Assembly (NCBI GenBank): GCA_964608915.1
Contig: CAZSQA010000008.1
Coordinates: 127,186 to 191,185, forward strand
Length of the DNA stretch: 64,000 nucleotides
Source: QWQI01 sp964608915
Lineage (GTDB): Bacteria; Planctomycetota; Planctomycetia; Isosphaerales; Isosphaeraceae
Reading direction: 5' to 3'
Shown here: positions 16,119 to 27,692 of the stretch, piece after piece
Layout of the letters: each line of letters starts with the position of its first letter
Numbering within the stretch: position 1 is the first letter of the stretch
Program-made: the position numbers and the translations under genes
Notes under the pieces: model-generated
Seen by the model: only the letters and a program-made list of their open reading frames with translations
What the model was told of the DNA's origin: nothing
Databases searched by the model: none

Positions 16119-17300
16119 ATGCCTGGTCCAGAAAAGAAACCATCCGATCGAAACGGGCAATTCCGTAACGGGTTTCATGCTAAATCCGGGCCGAAGCGAG
16201 TCTTCGGCGAATACCCGATCGTCTCGCCGCCGGGCGGATTTTCCCTGCCGCCGACCACGAACGAAACCGACGAAAACAGCACCACGCGCTGGATCGAGAG
16301 CGAATCACGCTTTCTGATGCAGGACGATCGGGTCGTGACACGCGCAAATCGCGGGTTTTGCCTTCGTCTTGTCGACGTGCTGATCCGAACAGGCAAAGCA
16401 CGTTCGGCCCAGCTGGATTTTCGGCAACATCAGTTATCGATCGCATTCGCGGATCGCTCGACGAGCCGCTCCGAAGCGGCACGCATCCTCGGCGATTCGA
16501 TCCGCCTGGCTACGATGCCGGTCTGTACGTCCGGCAGTTTCGATGCGATTCCGACCGCACATGGCTGGGATGCCTTCGCTTTTTTCGATGACGAACGAAC
16601 CGGCGCCACAAGCTGGTGGTGGACGGAATCCGCTGGCGGACGCATCCGTCTCGACGGCACAGGCCTGCGCGTCGCCGGTGTCGATCCGCGAATCTGGTCC
16701 GACCTGATTCCCGGGATTCGAGCTTCCAGGGCATTGCGTCTCACACGCGGCGTTTCGTTAAGGATCGACCCGGAACGGGTGAGCCTCGATCGAATCGTCG
16801 ATTCGATCGACGAATTGTGCCGGATTCTAGCCGTGCGAGACATCACCGAAACCGGCTGCTCACAGACTGCCTCCTCATCTGTTTCACGTGCACTGCACCT
16901 GGGCCTGGCGACCGTTTCGATGTCGTGCGCGATCGTGGGCATCGTGATTCCGGGTGTGCCGACCGTGCCGTTCGTGTTGCTGACCAGTTATCACCTTTCG
17001 AAATCGTCCGACACCGTGCACAGGGCCTTTCGCCGGACGCCACTCTTCGGATCGCTCGGCGAAGACTGGACGAACGGCCGCTTCATCCGTTCGAAGAACA
17101 AGATCTGGCTGATCTCGATTTCGACGGGCATCCTCGTGCTGACTCTATCCGTCAGTCAAGTCAGCGGTGCGGCACTCGTCATGATCGCCACGATTTATGC
17201 GCTGACGATGGCATCCGTGCTCGCGACGCCCGGCAGCCCCCGGTCGAACGAGATCCCCCATATCTCACCCAGCCGAAAGCTGCTTATGCTGCCCGGCTGA
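16119..17300 (+). CDS. DUF454 (YbaN-like) membrane protein with long N-terminal region
   Basis: A 393-residue protein. Residues about 256-370 are a clear DUF454/YbaN domain: LGLATVSMSCAIVGIVIPGV, PTVPFVLLTSYHLS, LFGSLGEDWTNGRFI and a last pair of membrane helices. The family usually has only 120-150 residues. The extra 255 residues contain two segments, about 70-130 and 165-235, with an alternating helix/strand pattern suggestive of ferredoxin-like (HMA-type) folds, but without a CXXC metal motif. Function is unknown. The start at 16119 (MPGPEKKPSD) begins outside the TerC gene; the frame stays open further upstream but that stretch overlaps TerC and is arginine-rich. It is probably cotranscribed with the TerC gene. 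Confidence 0.7.
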   Translation: MPGPEKKPSDRNGQFRNGFHAKSGPKRVFGEYPIVSPPGGFSLPPTTNETDENSTTRWIESESRFLMQDDRVVTRANRGFCLRLVDVLIRTGKARSAQLDFRQHQLSIAFADRSTSRSEAARILGDSIRLATMPVCTSGSFDAIPTAHGWDAFAFFDDERTGATSWWWTESAGGRIRLDGTGLRVAGVDPRIWSDLIPGIRASRALRLTRGVSLRIDPERVSLDRIVDSIDELCRILAVRDITETGCSQTASSSVSRALHLGLATVSMSCAIVGIVIPGVPTVPFVLLTSYHLSKSSDTVHRAFRRTPLFGSLGEDWTNGRFIRSKNKIWLISISTGILVLTLSVSQVSGAALVMIATIYALTMASVLATPGSPRSNEIPHISPSRKLLMLPG

Positions 17301-17304
17301 TCGA

Positions 17305-17329
17305 CCTGGCCGCCTGTGAAACGGCCAGG
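17305..17329. terminator. Convergent-gene hairpin, possible bidirectional terminator
   Basis: Eight perfect GC-rich pairs (17305-17312 with 17322-17329) around a nine-base loop, placed between the stop codons of the convergent DUF454 and oxidoreductase genes. No T tract follows on either strand, so termination efficiency is uncertain. Confidence 0.45.
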
Positions 17330-17365
17330 ATTGCGATATGTGATGCTTCGATCGATCCGTCATTC

Positions 17366-18685
17366 TCAGGCCAATGAGCGATATGGCCGCTGAGGTCGCG
17401 ATTTCAGGCTGTTGGCTTCGTCGTCGTTGACGAAAGTCTCGGTTTTCGGGTCGATCGTGAGCTTGCGCTGCAAGATCCAGGCCAGCGCTGCGGCGTGGCA
17501 CGCGATGTGGCTGGAGCGCATGACCGTGGGATTGGCGGCCGTGGGCTTGCGCGACTTGACGCAATCGAAAAAGTCGCGGGCATGCGTGCCGACATCCAGG
17601 CCGTTGGCCGTCTTGCCCTGCTCCAGGGCGATCGATGCCTTGAGCGACTCCGGCTTGATATCCATGCCTCCGTTGTCGCCGGTTTCGACGGAACCTTCCT
17701 CGCCCACGAACCGCACCGGGCATGTGCCCAGCGACGTGTTCCAGCCCGTGCGTTCGCCGAACGGGGTTTTGAGGAAGTCGATGACCAGCTTCACGCCGTT
17801 GGCGTACATGGCTGTGACGTTCGTCGGGTTCGGCTCGTAAGTCAGCGGCATCGTACCGTCGGAGCCATTGGCCCACTGGCAGATGTCCACCGTGTGTGCG
17901 CCCCAGTCGAGCAGCCGGGCGCCAGAGTCGAAGTCGTAATAACCCCGCCACTGCCCTGCGACATATTTGGCGTTGTAAGGCCGCCAGGGCGCGGGGCCGA
18001 GCCAGAGATCCCAGTCGACGACGTCGCGCGGGGGTGTCGGCTCGCCGGGTAGCCAATCGGTCTTGATCTCGGGCACATAGACGGACGCGTACATCGTGTG
18101 CACCTTGCCGAGCTTGCCGGAGCGGGCGATCTCGACCGCCTGGCGAAAGTTGGTGACGCTGCGGCGCTGAGTGCCGGCCTGGAAGATCCGGCCGGTTTCC
18201 GTGAAAGTGTCGGCCAGGCGCTGGCAATCACGAATGGTGATGCCGCAGGGCTTTTCGCAATAAACGTCCTTGCCGGCTTGGGCCGAAAGGATGGCGGCTT
18301 CGGCGTGCCAGCGGTCGCCGGTGGCGACGATCACGGTGTCGATCTCGTCGCGGCTGAGAAGTTCGCGGAAGTCGGGATAGAGCTTGCAGTCGGCATTGCC
18401 GTTATGGCCGTCGACCAGGGCCTTGCCGGCCTCGCGGCGGCTTTTTTGAACGTCGCTGATGGCGATGCACTGAATATCGCCCAGGGCCATCATGCCTTTG
18501 AGGTCATACGTGCAGCGCGGGCCAATGCCAATGACACCCAGCGTGATGCGTTCGCTGGCCGCGGCGATGCCGGGATCTCTGCCGAGTACACGGGCCGGTA
18601 CGAATGCCGGCATAGCGAAGGCCGAACCTGCGGCGGCGAGGGATTTCAAAGCCGAGCGGCGGGAGAAGTTGATTTCGGAATGCAT
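17366..18685 (-). CDS. Gfo/Idh/MocA family oxidoreductase with Tat-type signal
   Basis: A 439-residue NAD(P)-dependent oxidoreductase of the Gfo/Idh/MocA family, which acts on sugars, inositols and related compounds. The Rossmann entry is ITLGVIGIGPRCTYDLKGMM, followed by the cofactor-side motif GKDVYCEKPCG with the family EKP. The C-terminal region has LLDWGAHTVDICQWA, where the aspartate and histidine belong to the substrate site. The N-terminus SRRSALKSLAAAGSAFAMPA looks like a twin-arginine signal, as is common for planctomycete members, so it probably works in the periplasm. The start at 18685 places this signal at the N-terminus; 18 more upstream codons are possible. Substrate unknown. 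Confidence 0.88.
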   Translation of the reverse strand: MHSEINFSRRSALKSLAAAGSAFAMPAFVPARVLGRDPGIAAASERITLGVIGIGPRCTYDLKGMMALGDIQCIAISDVQKSRREAGKALVDGHNGNADCKLYPDFRELLSRDEIDTVIVATGDRWHAEAAILSAQAGKDVYCEKPCGITIRDCQRLADTFTETGRIFQAGTQRRSVTNFRQAVEIARSGKLGKVHTMYASVYVPEIKTDWLPGEPTPPRDVVDWDLWLGPAPWRPYNAKYVAGQWRGYYDFDSGARLLDWGAHTVDICQWANGSDGTMPLTYEPNPTNVTAMYANGVKLVIDFLKTPFGERTGWNTSLGTCPVRFVGEEGSVETGDNGGMDIKPESLKASIALEQGKTANGLDVGTHARDFFDCVKSRKPTAANPTVMRSSHIACHAAALAWILQRKLTIDPKTETFVNDDEANSLKSRPQRPYRSLA

Positions 18686-18851
18686 GGAATATCTCGACAC
18701 AGGGCCACCTGACGATAGCAGGTAAGCAGGGGGTGACACAGATTTTCGAAGGAGGTGCTCTTACCCGATTTTGTCAGTTCAGCGGATTCGAGTCATTCGA
18801 AAAACGACAAAAATCGGTGATAGCGAATTGAGGCAATCTATAAATCGAATT

Positions 18852-18895
18852 CCGAAAATGCAAAATCGGCCGGGAGAATCATCTACCCGGCCGAT
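18852..18895 (-). terminator. Rho-independent terminator of the prolyl oligopeptidase gene
   Basis: A perfect 10-base-pair stem (18865-18874 with 18886-18895) lies 33 bases past the stop of the minus-strand oligopeptidase gene. On that strand it is followed by TTTTGCATTTTC. It separates that gene from the oxidoreductase gene on the same strand. Confidence 0.85.
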
Positions 18896-18928
18896 CGATG
18901 TGATCTTCGAATTAAAGCGAGACCCCTG

Positions 18929-21100
<2,172 letters not shown>

Positions 21101-21431
21101 GGTATCGAAACCTCCTGTGGATAGATCGTTACGAGGTCGATGGGCGAAAGGGGAGAGACCCCGGCACGGGATTTCTCTTGAGGATTCGCTCAGTTTATCC
21201 GCACATTCGATCGTTTGCCCAGACAGTGGTCGATTCCGGTGGACGGATCCGAATGATTGCGGAAAACGAACCGGGTTGTCCGGAACCGGATTGGCGTACA
21301 TAATGAATAGAAGTCAGGACGAAAGGCCGCGATGATTGGGCGTCGGGCGGCGGAATCGAAACTCGTTCCCTGACACCCGCCTCCAAACGACGCCGCTCCC
21401 GCCTCAGGTTCGAACCGATCAGGCCCCAGAC
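21101..21431. other. Divergent intergenic region with one promoter candidate
   Basis: 331 bases separate the divergent oligopeptidase and PSD1 genes. Apart from the plus-strand promoter candidate at 21276-21304 I see no gene, RNA or strong structure. Confidence 0.5.
21276..21304 (+). promoter_or_regulatory. Candidate promoter of the PSD1-DUF1501 operon
   Basis: TTGTCC (21276-21281), 17 bases, CATAAT (21299-21304), giving a leader of about 120 bases before the PSD1 protein. Confidence 0.5.
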
Positions 21432-24400
21432 ATGACGAACCGACGACAGATTTCCGATCTTCGATCCATCTTTCGCCGCTCGATTCGAATCGCAGCGACT
21501 GCGACTTTGCTTGCGAATCAGCCTGGTATGCTCAATGCAAGCGACGACTCTTTCTTCGAAACGAAAATCCGGCCGGTGCTCGCGGCGAAGTGTTTAGGCT
21601 GCCACGGATCAGCGAAGCAGACTTCCGGCCTTCGGCTCGACAGCCGTGAGGCGATGATCGCCGGCGGCGACGCCGGACCCGTATTGGAACCGGGCAAGAA
21701 GGCTGAGAGCCTGCTCTATCAGGCGGCATCGCACTCGGGCGACGCATCGAAAATGCCTCCCAAAAACTCCAAAACCGAGCCGATGACGGCCGACGAAGTG
21801 GCGGCACTCGGGCAATGGATCGACCAAGGCGCGCACTGGCCAGCGACGAAGCCAGCCAGCGTGGCGGATCGGGCTGGCGAAGATTCTGCGAAAAAGCACT
21901 GGGCGTTCCGGAAAATCGAGAAGCCGGCCGTGCCGGTCGTATCGGACGCGGCATGGCAGGCGAACCCGATCGACGCATTCATCGCTGACCGGCTTGCGAA
22001 ATCCGGCGTGATGCCTTCGGCGCTTGCGGATCGCCAGACGCTGATCCGGCGGCTGACGTTCGACCTGACGGGCCTGCCGCCGACGGCCGATGAGATTCGC
22101 AACTTCGTGAACGACCCGGCGACGGACGAAATCGCGACGGAAACGGTTGTCGACCGCCTGCTGACCAGCCCACACTTCGGCGAGCGCATCGGCCGCCACT
22201 GGCTGGATCTGGCCCGCTATTCCGACACGAAGGGCTATGTGTTTCAGGAAGATCGGCGCTATCCTTTCGCTTACACTTACCGGGATTACGTCATCCGGTC
22301 GTTTAATGGCGATCTTCCCTACGACCGGTTCGTGACGGATCAGCTCGCTGCCGACAAACTGCCCCCGGGCCCCGACAATTCGAACCTGGCCGCGATGGGG
22401 TATCTGACGGTCGGTCGGCGGTTCCTCAACAACCAGCACGATATCATCGATGACCGGATTGACCTGGTCGGGCGTAGTCTCATGGGCCTGACGATCGCCT
22501 GTGCCCGCTGCCATGACCACAAATACGACCCGATTCCATCTGCTGATTATTACTCGCTTTACGGCGTATTCGCGTCGAGTTCCGAGCCGAAGGAAGGGCC
22601 GATTCTGGAATCGCCCGGACAATCGGCGAAGCGGGCCGAATTCGAAAAGGCGATCGGCAAGGCCAAGGCGGATGTCGACGGTTTTCTGGCCAAGAAAGTC
22701 GAAGAATACGCAAAAGAATCCCGTGCGAACGGTGCCCGCTATCTTGCAGCCGCGGCGGACTTGAACTTCGAGATCATGGGCCGGGGCGGAAAGGTGGACG
22801 AAACGGCCCAGAAGCTGAAACTGAAACCGACTCTGATCCGCTTCATCGGCGGCCGCTGGGCTGCGGCGCTGAAGGACAACAAGCCTGATGTGGCTGCCGC
22901 ACTCATTCCCTGGCGCGATCTGGCGAATCTCAAGCCGGAAGAATTCGCGAAAGTCGCAGTAGAGAAGATCACGGCTTATGCGTCGGGGAATGTGCCCCCT
23001 GCCCTGGCGAAGACGCTTGCGGAGAAGAATCCGAAATCTCGTGACGAACTCGCGGCAGCCTATTTCGCGGCATTCGCCGCAGCCAAACCGTCTCAAGGCG
23101 AGCCAGCGGAGAAAGACAAACCGCTGGTGGGGCTCTTCGAGGGCGAAAACGGTCTGTTCCGGTTCGAGCCGGCGAACGTCGAGCGGATCGTCGACCGGGC
23201 CGAACGTAATTCGCTCAGGGAACTTCAGAAAAAGGTCGACTCGATCAACGCGACCCATCCTGGCGCACCGGTACGGGCGATGGTTCTCAACGACAATCCG
23301 ACGCCAGCCGAGCCGGTCGTGTTCCTGAGGGGCAACCCTGGTCGGCCAGGCAAAAAAGTGCCGAGGCAGTTTCTGGAAGTCGTGGCCGGACCGAATCGTA
23401 AGCCATTCATCGACGGTAGCGGGCGTCTCGAAATGGCCCGGTCGATCGCTTCGACGGACAACCCGCTGACGGCCCGGGTCTGGGTCAACCGGCTCTGGAT
23501 GTACATGATCGGCAAGCCGCTGGTGGAATCGCCCTCGGATTTCGGCACCCGCAGCGACCCGCCGAGCCATCCGGAGCTTCTGGACTGGCTGGCGTACTCA
23601 TTCATGCACGACGACGGCTGGCGCACCAAAGCGGCGATCAAACGTCTCGTGATGTCCCGCACATATCGGCAAAGTTCGGCTGCGCGCGCCGATGCCGAAT
23701 CGAAAGACCCGGAAAATCGCCTGGTGCACCGGGCGAACCGGAAACGGCTGGAACTTGAGCCGATGCGTGACGCGATCCTGGCTGTCTCCGGCCGGCTTGA
23801 CGGCTCCGTCTACGGCCCGAGCGTGGACGTGACCGTGCCCCCGTTTTCGCCGAAGCGGTCGATCTATGCCATGATCGAACGGCAAAATCTGGACTCGTTC
23901 TTCCGCACGTTCGATTTCGCTGGCCCGGACGCGACCAGCCCGCGCCGGTTCGTGACGACCGTGCCGCAACAGGCCCTCTTTCTGATGAACCATCCTTTCG
24001 TTCAGGAAGAAGCCCGGCGGTTCGCCGAACGTTTCGAGAGCGATTTGGCCAAATCTCCGGCTCAGGGGATCGAAGCCATGGCCATCGCGGCCTGGGGCCG
24101 GGGAATGACCCCGGCGGAGAAGACCGCGGCCATTGCGTTTCTTCAGTCAGGGGCTGCTGAGATCGCCGCGACGGGATCTCGTCCATGGACGTACGGCTTC
24201 GGCGAAGTCGACGCCAAATCGGGCAAGGTCTTGAACTTTCTCAAATATCCCAAGTTCACAGGCACGGCATGGCAATTCGGGGATTCGATCCCTCACCCGA
24301 TCGGATCTTTCAATCATCTGACGGCAGATGGCGGCCATGTCGGGCCGACTCCGAAAACGGCGGCGATTCGGCGGTGGACGGCACCGGAGACGATGGCTAT

Positions 24401-24767
24401 CGATATCTCGGGCGAACTGCGACACGCTTCGGATCAGGGCGACGGAGTCCGTGGCTTCGTCGTGAGCAGCCGCCAGGGCATTCTGGCGACGGCTTCAGCG
24501 AAGAACAGCGGATCGAAGATCGAACTTCAGGGTATCAAGGTCGAGCCGGGTGAAACGATCGACTTCGTCGTCGACTGCGGGCCCGCGGGCGATCAGTCGT
24601 TCGACAGTTTCGGCTGGAGCCCGGCGATCCAGCGGCAGGACGCTCCAGGAATCGCCTGGAACGCCGCCAGCGATTTCGGTGACCTGGCCAGCTTCGTTCC
24701 GATGAACGCCCGCGCGCGACTGGCGCAGGCGATGCTCTTGTCCAATGCGTTTCTGTACGTCGATTGA
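21432..24767 (+). CDS. PSD1/planctomycete cytochrome c domain protein (PSCyt1-DUF1549-DUF1553)
   Basis: A 1111-residue exported protein of the family nearly confined to planctomycetes and relatives. After the signal peptide comes a PSCyt1 heme c domain with CLGCHG (Cys54, Cys57, His58) and late MPPKN. DUF1549 (about 180-390) contains RRLTFDLTGLPPTADEI, HFGERIGRHWLDLARYSDT and a second heme-like CARCHDHKYDPI. DUF1553 (about 640-900) contains ARVWVNRLWMYMIGKPLV and SRTYRQSS. It is always paired with a DUF1501 protein, as here, 19 bases downstream. The molecular role is unproven; links to sulfatase and carbohydrate-degradation loci have been noted. The last 200 residues look like a non-catalytic beta domain. 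The start at 21432 places the signal region first. Confidence 0.93.
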   Translation: MTNRRQISDLRSIFRRSIRIAATATLLANQPGMLNASDDSFFETKIRPVLAAKCLGCHGSAKQTSGLRLDSREAMIAGGDAGPVLEPGKKAESLLYQAASHSGDASKMPPKNSKTEPMTADEVAALGQWIDQGAHWPATKPASVADRAGEDSAKKHWAFRKIEKPAVPVVSDAAWQANPIDAFIADRLAKSGVMPSALADRQTLIRRLTFDLTGLPPTADEIRNFVNDPATDEIATETVVDRLLTSPHFGERIGRHWLDLARYSDTKGYVFQEDRRYPFAYTYRDYVIRSFNGDLPYDRFVTDQLAADKLPPGPDNSNLAAMGYLTVGRRFLNNQHDIIDDRIDLVGRSLMGLTIACARCHDHKYDPIPSADYYSLYGVFASSSEPKEGPILESPGQSAKRAEFEKAIGKAKADVDGFLAKKVEEYAKESRANGARYLAAAADLNFEIMGRGGKVDETAQKLKLKPTLIRFIGGRWAAALKDNKPDVAAALIPWRDLANLKPEEFAKVAVEKITAYASGNVPPALAKTLAEKNPKSRDELAAAYFAAFAAAKPSQGEPAEKDKPLVGLFEGENGLFRFEPANVERIVDRAERNSLRELQKKVDSINATHPGAPVRAMVLNDNPTPAEPVVFLRGNPGRPGKKVPRQFLEVVAGPNRKPFIDGSGRLEMARSIASTDNPLTARVWVNRLWMYMIGKPLVESPSDFGTRSDPPSHPELLDWLAYSFMHDDGWRTKAAIKRLVMSRTYRQSSAARADAESKDPENRLVHRANRKRLELEPMRDAILAVSGRLDGSVYGPSVDVTVPPFSPKRSIYAMIERQNLDSFFRTFDFAGPDATSPRRFVTTVPQQALFLMNHPFVQEEARRFAERFESDLAKSPAQGIEAMAIAAWGRGMTPAEKTAAIAFLQSGAAEIAATGSRPWTYGFGEVDAKSGKVLNFLKYPKFTGTAWQFGDSIPHPIGSFNHLTADGGHVGPTPKTAAIRRWTAPETMAIDISGELRHASDQGDGVRGFVVSSRQGILATASAKNSGSKIELQGIKVEPGETIDFVVDCGPAGDQSFDSFGWSPAIQRQDAPGIAWNAASDFGDLASFVPMNARARLAQAMLLSNAFLYVD

Positions 24768-24786
24768 ATCAGGGGAACATCCTTCC

Positions 24787-26298
24787 ATGTCCATTTACGA
24801 ACACGCAATCGACCCGACTCGCATTCCTTCGACCCGCCGCGAATGGCTGAACCGAACAGGCACGGGGCTCGGTTCCCTCGCCCTGGGCATGATGTTTCAG
24901 GAGCAGGGCCTGCTCGCAGCCGATTCGACTGGCGGTGCGGCGGCGAAAAAGGGACTGGATATCGGTGCCGGAGACGTACTCTCGTCGGGCATCAATCCGC
25001 TTTCTCCGAAAGCGCCGCAATTCGCTCCCCGGGCGAAGCGCATGATCCACATCTTCGCCAACGGCGGCCCGAGCCACGTCGATACGTTCGACCGCAAACA
25101 GAAGCTGCAGGAATACTCGGGCAAAACGCTGCCGAACCCGAACCTGCCGACGGAGCGGCGCACCGGCGCCGCGCTGGGTTCGCCCTTCAAGTGGTCTCGC
25201 TATGGCGAAAGCGGGATGGAAATCAGCGATCTCTTCGAAAATCTCGGCAAAAAATGTGCCGATGAGCTGTGCGTCATCCGATCCATGCGGGCCGACGTAC
25301 CGAATCATGAGCCGTCGCTGTTGCTGATGAACTGCGGCGATGCCCGTCTGCCCCGCCCCAGCATGGGTTCCTGGCTGCTTTACGGTCTGGGGACGGAAAA
25401 CCAGAACTTGCCTGGTTTCGTGGTCATGTGCCCTGGTGGATATCCGATTCAGGAAAGCCAGAACTGGCAGTCGGCATTCCTGCCCGGGATCTATCAGGGC
25501 ACGTACATCGACACGAAAAACACAGCGATCGAAAAGCTCATCGCGAATATCCGCAACAAAAGCGTTTCGCAGACTCAACAGGCGGAACAGCTGGATCTTT
25601 TGCGTGCCTTCAACGCCGATCATGCCGAAAAGCGGGCCCATGAAGCCGCCCTGGAAGCTCGAATCCAGTCGTTCGAACTGGCCTTCCGGATGCAAACGGA
25701 AGCCGCCGAGGCGTTCGACACGACGCGTGAACCGAAGCACATTCAGGAAATGTACGGACCTGGCACCCAGGCGCGGCAATATCTGACAGCCCGGCGGCTG
25801 CTGGAACGGGGCGTAAGATACGTGCAGGTCTGGCATGGCGAAGGTCAGCCGTGGGACAACCACGACGACCTGGAATCAGGCCACCGGCGGTTGGCGAAAG
25901 AGTCGGATCAGGGGCTGGCGGCACTGATCGTCGACCTGAAACAGCGGGGCATGCTGGAAGACACGCTGGTCGTCTGGGGCGGCGAGTTCGGCCGGACACC
26001 GACCGTCGAAATGCCCACGCCGGGTGCCAATGCCGGCAAGATGAACGGCCGCGACCATAATCACCACGGCTTCACCATGTGGGTGGCCGGTGGCGGAATC
26101 CGCAAGGGATACGTGCATGGCGCGACCGATGAATTCGGATTCCAGGCCGTGGACAAGCCCGTCCACGTGCATGATCTGCACGCCACGCTTCTGAAGCTTC
26201 TCGGATTCGATCACGAGAAGTTCACGTATCGCTATGCCGGCCGCGACTTCCGTCTAACGGACGTTCACGGCAATGTCGTTCAGGAATTGATCGGCTAA
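24787..26298 (+). CDS. DUF1501 family protein, partner of the PSD1 cytochrome protein
   Basis: A 503-residue protein of the DUF1501 family, which has an alkaline-phosphatase/sulfatase-like fold and is exported through an N-terminal signal (STRREWLNRTGTGLGSLALG, twin-arginine-like). Family blocks are MIHIFANGGPSHVDTFDRK, RSMRADVPNHEPSLLLMNCG, LLERGVRYVQVWHGEGQPWD, WGGEFGRTPTVE and GRDHNHHGFTMWVAGGG. The histidine/aspartate sites resemble metal ligands of the phosphatase fold. Function is unknown. It directly follows its standard partner gene and is surely cotranscribed. Its stop codon overlaps the end of the convergent MATE gene by four bases. Confidence 0.93.
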   Translation: MSIYEHAIDPTRIPSTRREWLNRTGTGLGSLALGMMFQEQGLLAADSTGGAAAKKGLDIGAGDVLSSGINPLSPKAPQFAPRAKRMIHIFANGGPSHVDTFDRKQKLQEYSGKTLPNPNLPTERRTGAALGSPFKWSRYGESGMEISDLFENLGKKCADELCVIRSMRADVPNHEPSLLLMNCGDARLPRPSMGSWLLYGLGTENQNLPGFVVMCPGGYPIQESQNWQSAFLPGIYQGTYIDTKNTAIEKLIANIRNKSVSQTQQAEQLDLLRAFNADHAEKRAHEAALEARIQSFELAFRMQTEAAEAFDTTREPKHIQEMYGPGTQARQYLTARRLLERGVRYVQVWHGEGQPWDNHDDLESGHRRLAKESDQGLAALIVDLKQRGMLEDTLVVWGGEFGRTPTVEMPTPGANAGKMNGRDHNHHGFTMWVAGGGIRKGYVHGATDEFGFQAVDKPVHVHDLHATLLKLLGFDHEKFTYRYAGRDFRLTDVHGNVVQELIG

Positions 26299-27692
26299 TC
26301 GGCTGAGCCTGAAACGCCCGAGGTAGTTCGAATCCTTTTCGATGCCCGCGCCCAGGCGACGAGCAACACCGAACCCGCGACGATCAGGCCTGTCGAAAGA
26401 CCGATCCAGATTCCGCGCACTTCCATATCGGCCGAAAACGCCAGCCAGATACCGATAGGCAAACCGATCAGCCAGTGCGCGACCAGGTTGCAGATAGCCG
26501 GAGTGCGCGTATCGCCCAGGCCCCTCAGTGCGCCAGTGGTGACGGCCTGGAGTCCGTCACAGATCTGAAAGATGGCAGCGAGTGCCAGTAAGGAAACGCC
26601 CGCTGCGATAATCCGGGCATCGTCGGTGAAGAAATCCATGAGATTCTCGGGGATGGTCACGAACGTGAACGCCAGGGCGATCATGATCCCCACAGCCAGC
26701 ATGATCGCCGACCAGCCGGCGCGGGTGGCCGCCAGCCGCTCCCGAGCGCCGACGGCATGCCCGACCCGCACGGCCGCGGCCGTGGCGATGCCCAGCGGAA
26801 TCATGAACGTCAGGCTCGAAATGTTGAGAACGATCTGGTGGGCCGCGAGAGAAATGGGCGACATTCTGCCGACGAGAGCACCCGAAAGGCTGAAAATGCC
26901 GACTTCGAGCGTGATCTGTGCCGCGGCCGGGAAACCCAGGCGAAACAGGTTCGAAAGATCCTTTCGACTGACCGATTTCCACCAGCCTGCTTCGAACGTA
27001 GACTCGTGTGATATGCGTACGACGAGAAAAAGCCCTGCGGCCAGAAACGCACGGGAAATCACCGTCGACCAGGCCGAACCGACGACGCCGAGGGCCGGCA
27101 TGCCCAGTTTGCCGTTGATGAGAACCCAGTTCCCGAAGATGTTGATGAGATTGGCGGCGAGAATCACGGCCATCACGGGCCGGACGGACCCAACCGACTG
27201 GAGGAAGCGGCGAAAAGCCGCGAAAACCAGCAGCGGGCCGGTGCCCCAGGTGACGACCTTCATGTACGCGCTGGCCTGCCTGCCGACTTCAGGGTTCAGT
27301 CCCCAGCGATCGGCCGTCAGCAAAAAAAACGCGAAAACCAGCATCAGAACGGGCGTGAGTACGATCGACATCACGAGCCCCGTACGCAGCCACTGTCTGG
27401 CGGCCGGGATATCTCCAGAGCCGAACGCGTGCGATACGAGCGTGTCCAGCCCAAGCATCAGGCCCATGCCGAAAATGGCGAACGTAAAATAGACATTGCC
27501 GCCGATGCCGGTGGCGCCGATCGCTTCGGGGCCGAGATGCGATACGAGGAGCGTGTCGGCCACGCCCATCGCCATCCAGCCGATTTCCGCGACGATGACC
27601 GGCAGGGCCAGCTTGAGGGTGTGACGGACTTCCGTGCCCCAGCCGGCAGCGACTGGCGATTTTTCGATGTCCTGTGCCTGCGGTGATGTCAT
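26295..27692 (-). CDS. MATE family efflux transporter
   Basis: A 465-residue inner-membrane antiporter with 12 predicted helices in two similar halves. Typical blocks are LALPVIVAEIGWMAMGVADT, the repeat-half equivalent LGFPAAAQITLEVGIFSLSG, and GALRGLGDTRTPAICNL. MATE proteins export cationic drugs or metabolites using sodium or proton gradients. It is the last gene of a four-gene overlapping operon: its start overlaps the PhzF gene by four bases (ATGA). The context suggests it may export an amino-acid-derived compound made or modified by its neighbours, which is inference. Confidence 0.92.
   Translation of the reverse strand: MTSPQAQDIEKSPVAAGWGTEVRHTLKLALPVIVAEIGWMAMGVADTLLVSHLGPEAIGATGIGGNVYFTFAIFGMGLMLGLDTLVSHAFGSGDIPAARQWLRTGLVMSIVLTPVLMLVFAFFLLTADRWGLNPEVGRQASAYMKVVTWGTGPLLVFAAFRRFLQSVGSVRPVMAVILAANLINIFGNWVLINGKLGMPALGVVGSAWSTVISRAFLAAGLFLVVRISHESTFEAGWWKSVSRKDLSNLFRLGFPAAAQITLEVGIFSLSGALVGRMSPISLAAHQIVLNISSLTFMIPLGIATAAAVRVGHAVGARERLAATRAGWSAIMLAVGIMIALAFTFVTIPENLMDFFTDDARIIAAGVSLLALAAIFQICDGLQAVTTGALRGLGDTRTPAICNLVAHWLIGLPIGIWLAFSADMEVRGIWIGLSTGLIVAGSVLLVAWARASKRIRTTSGVSGSAD

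Noticed and set aside
16880..16895. parS-like half site TGTTTCACGTGCAC
   Set aside because: Only the left half and centre match; the right arm AAACA is missing.
21609..23570. 653-codon minus-strand frame
   Set aside because: Lies wholly opposite the PSD1 protein gene and is arginine-rich without domains.
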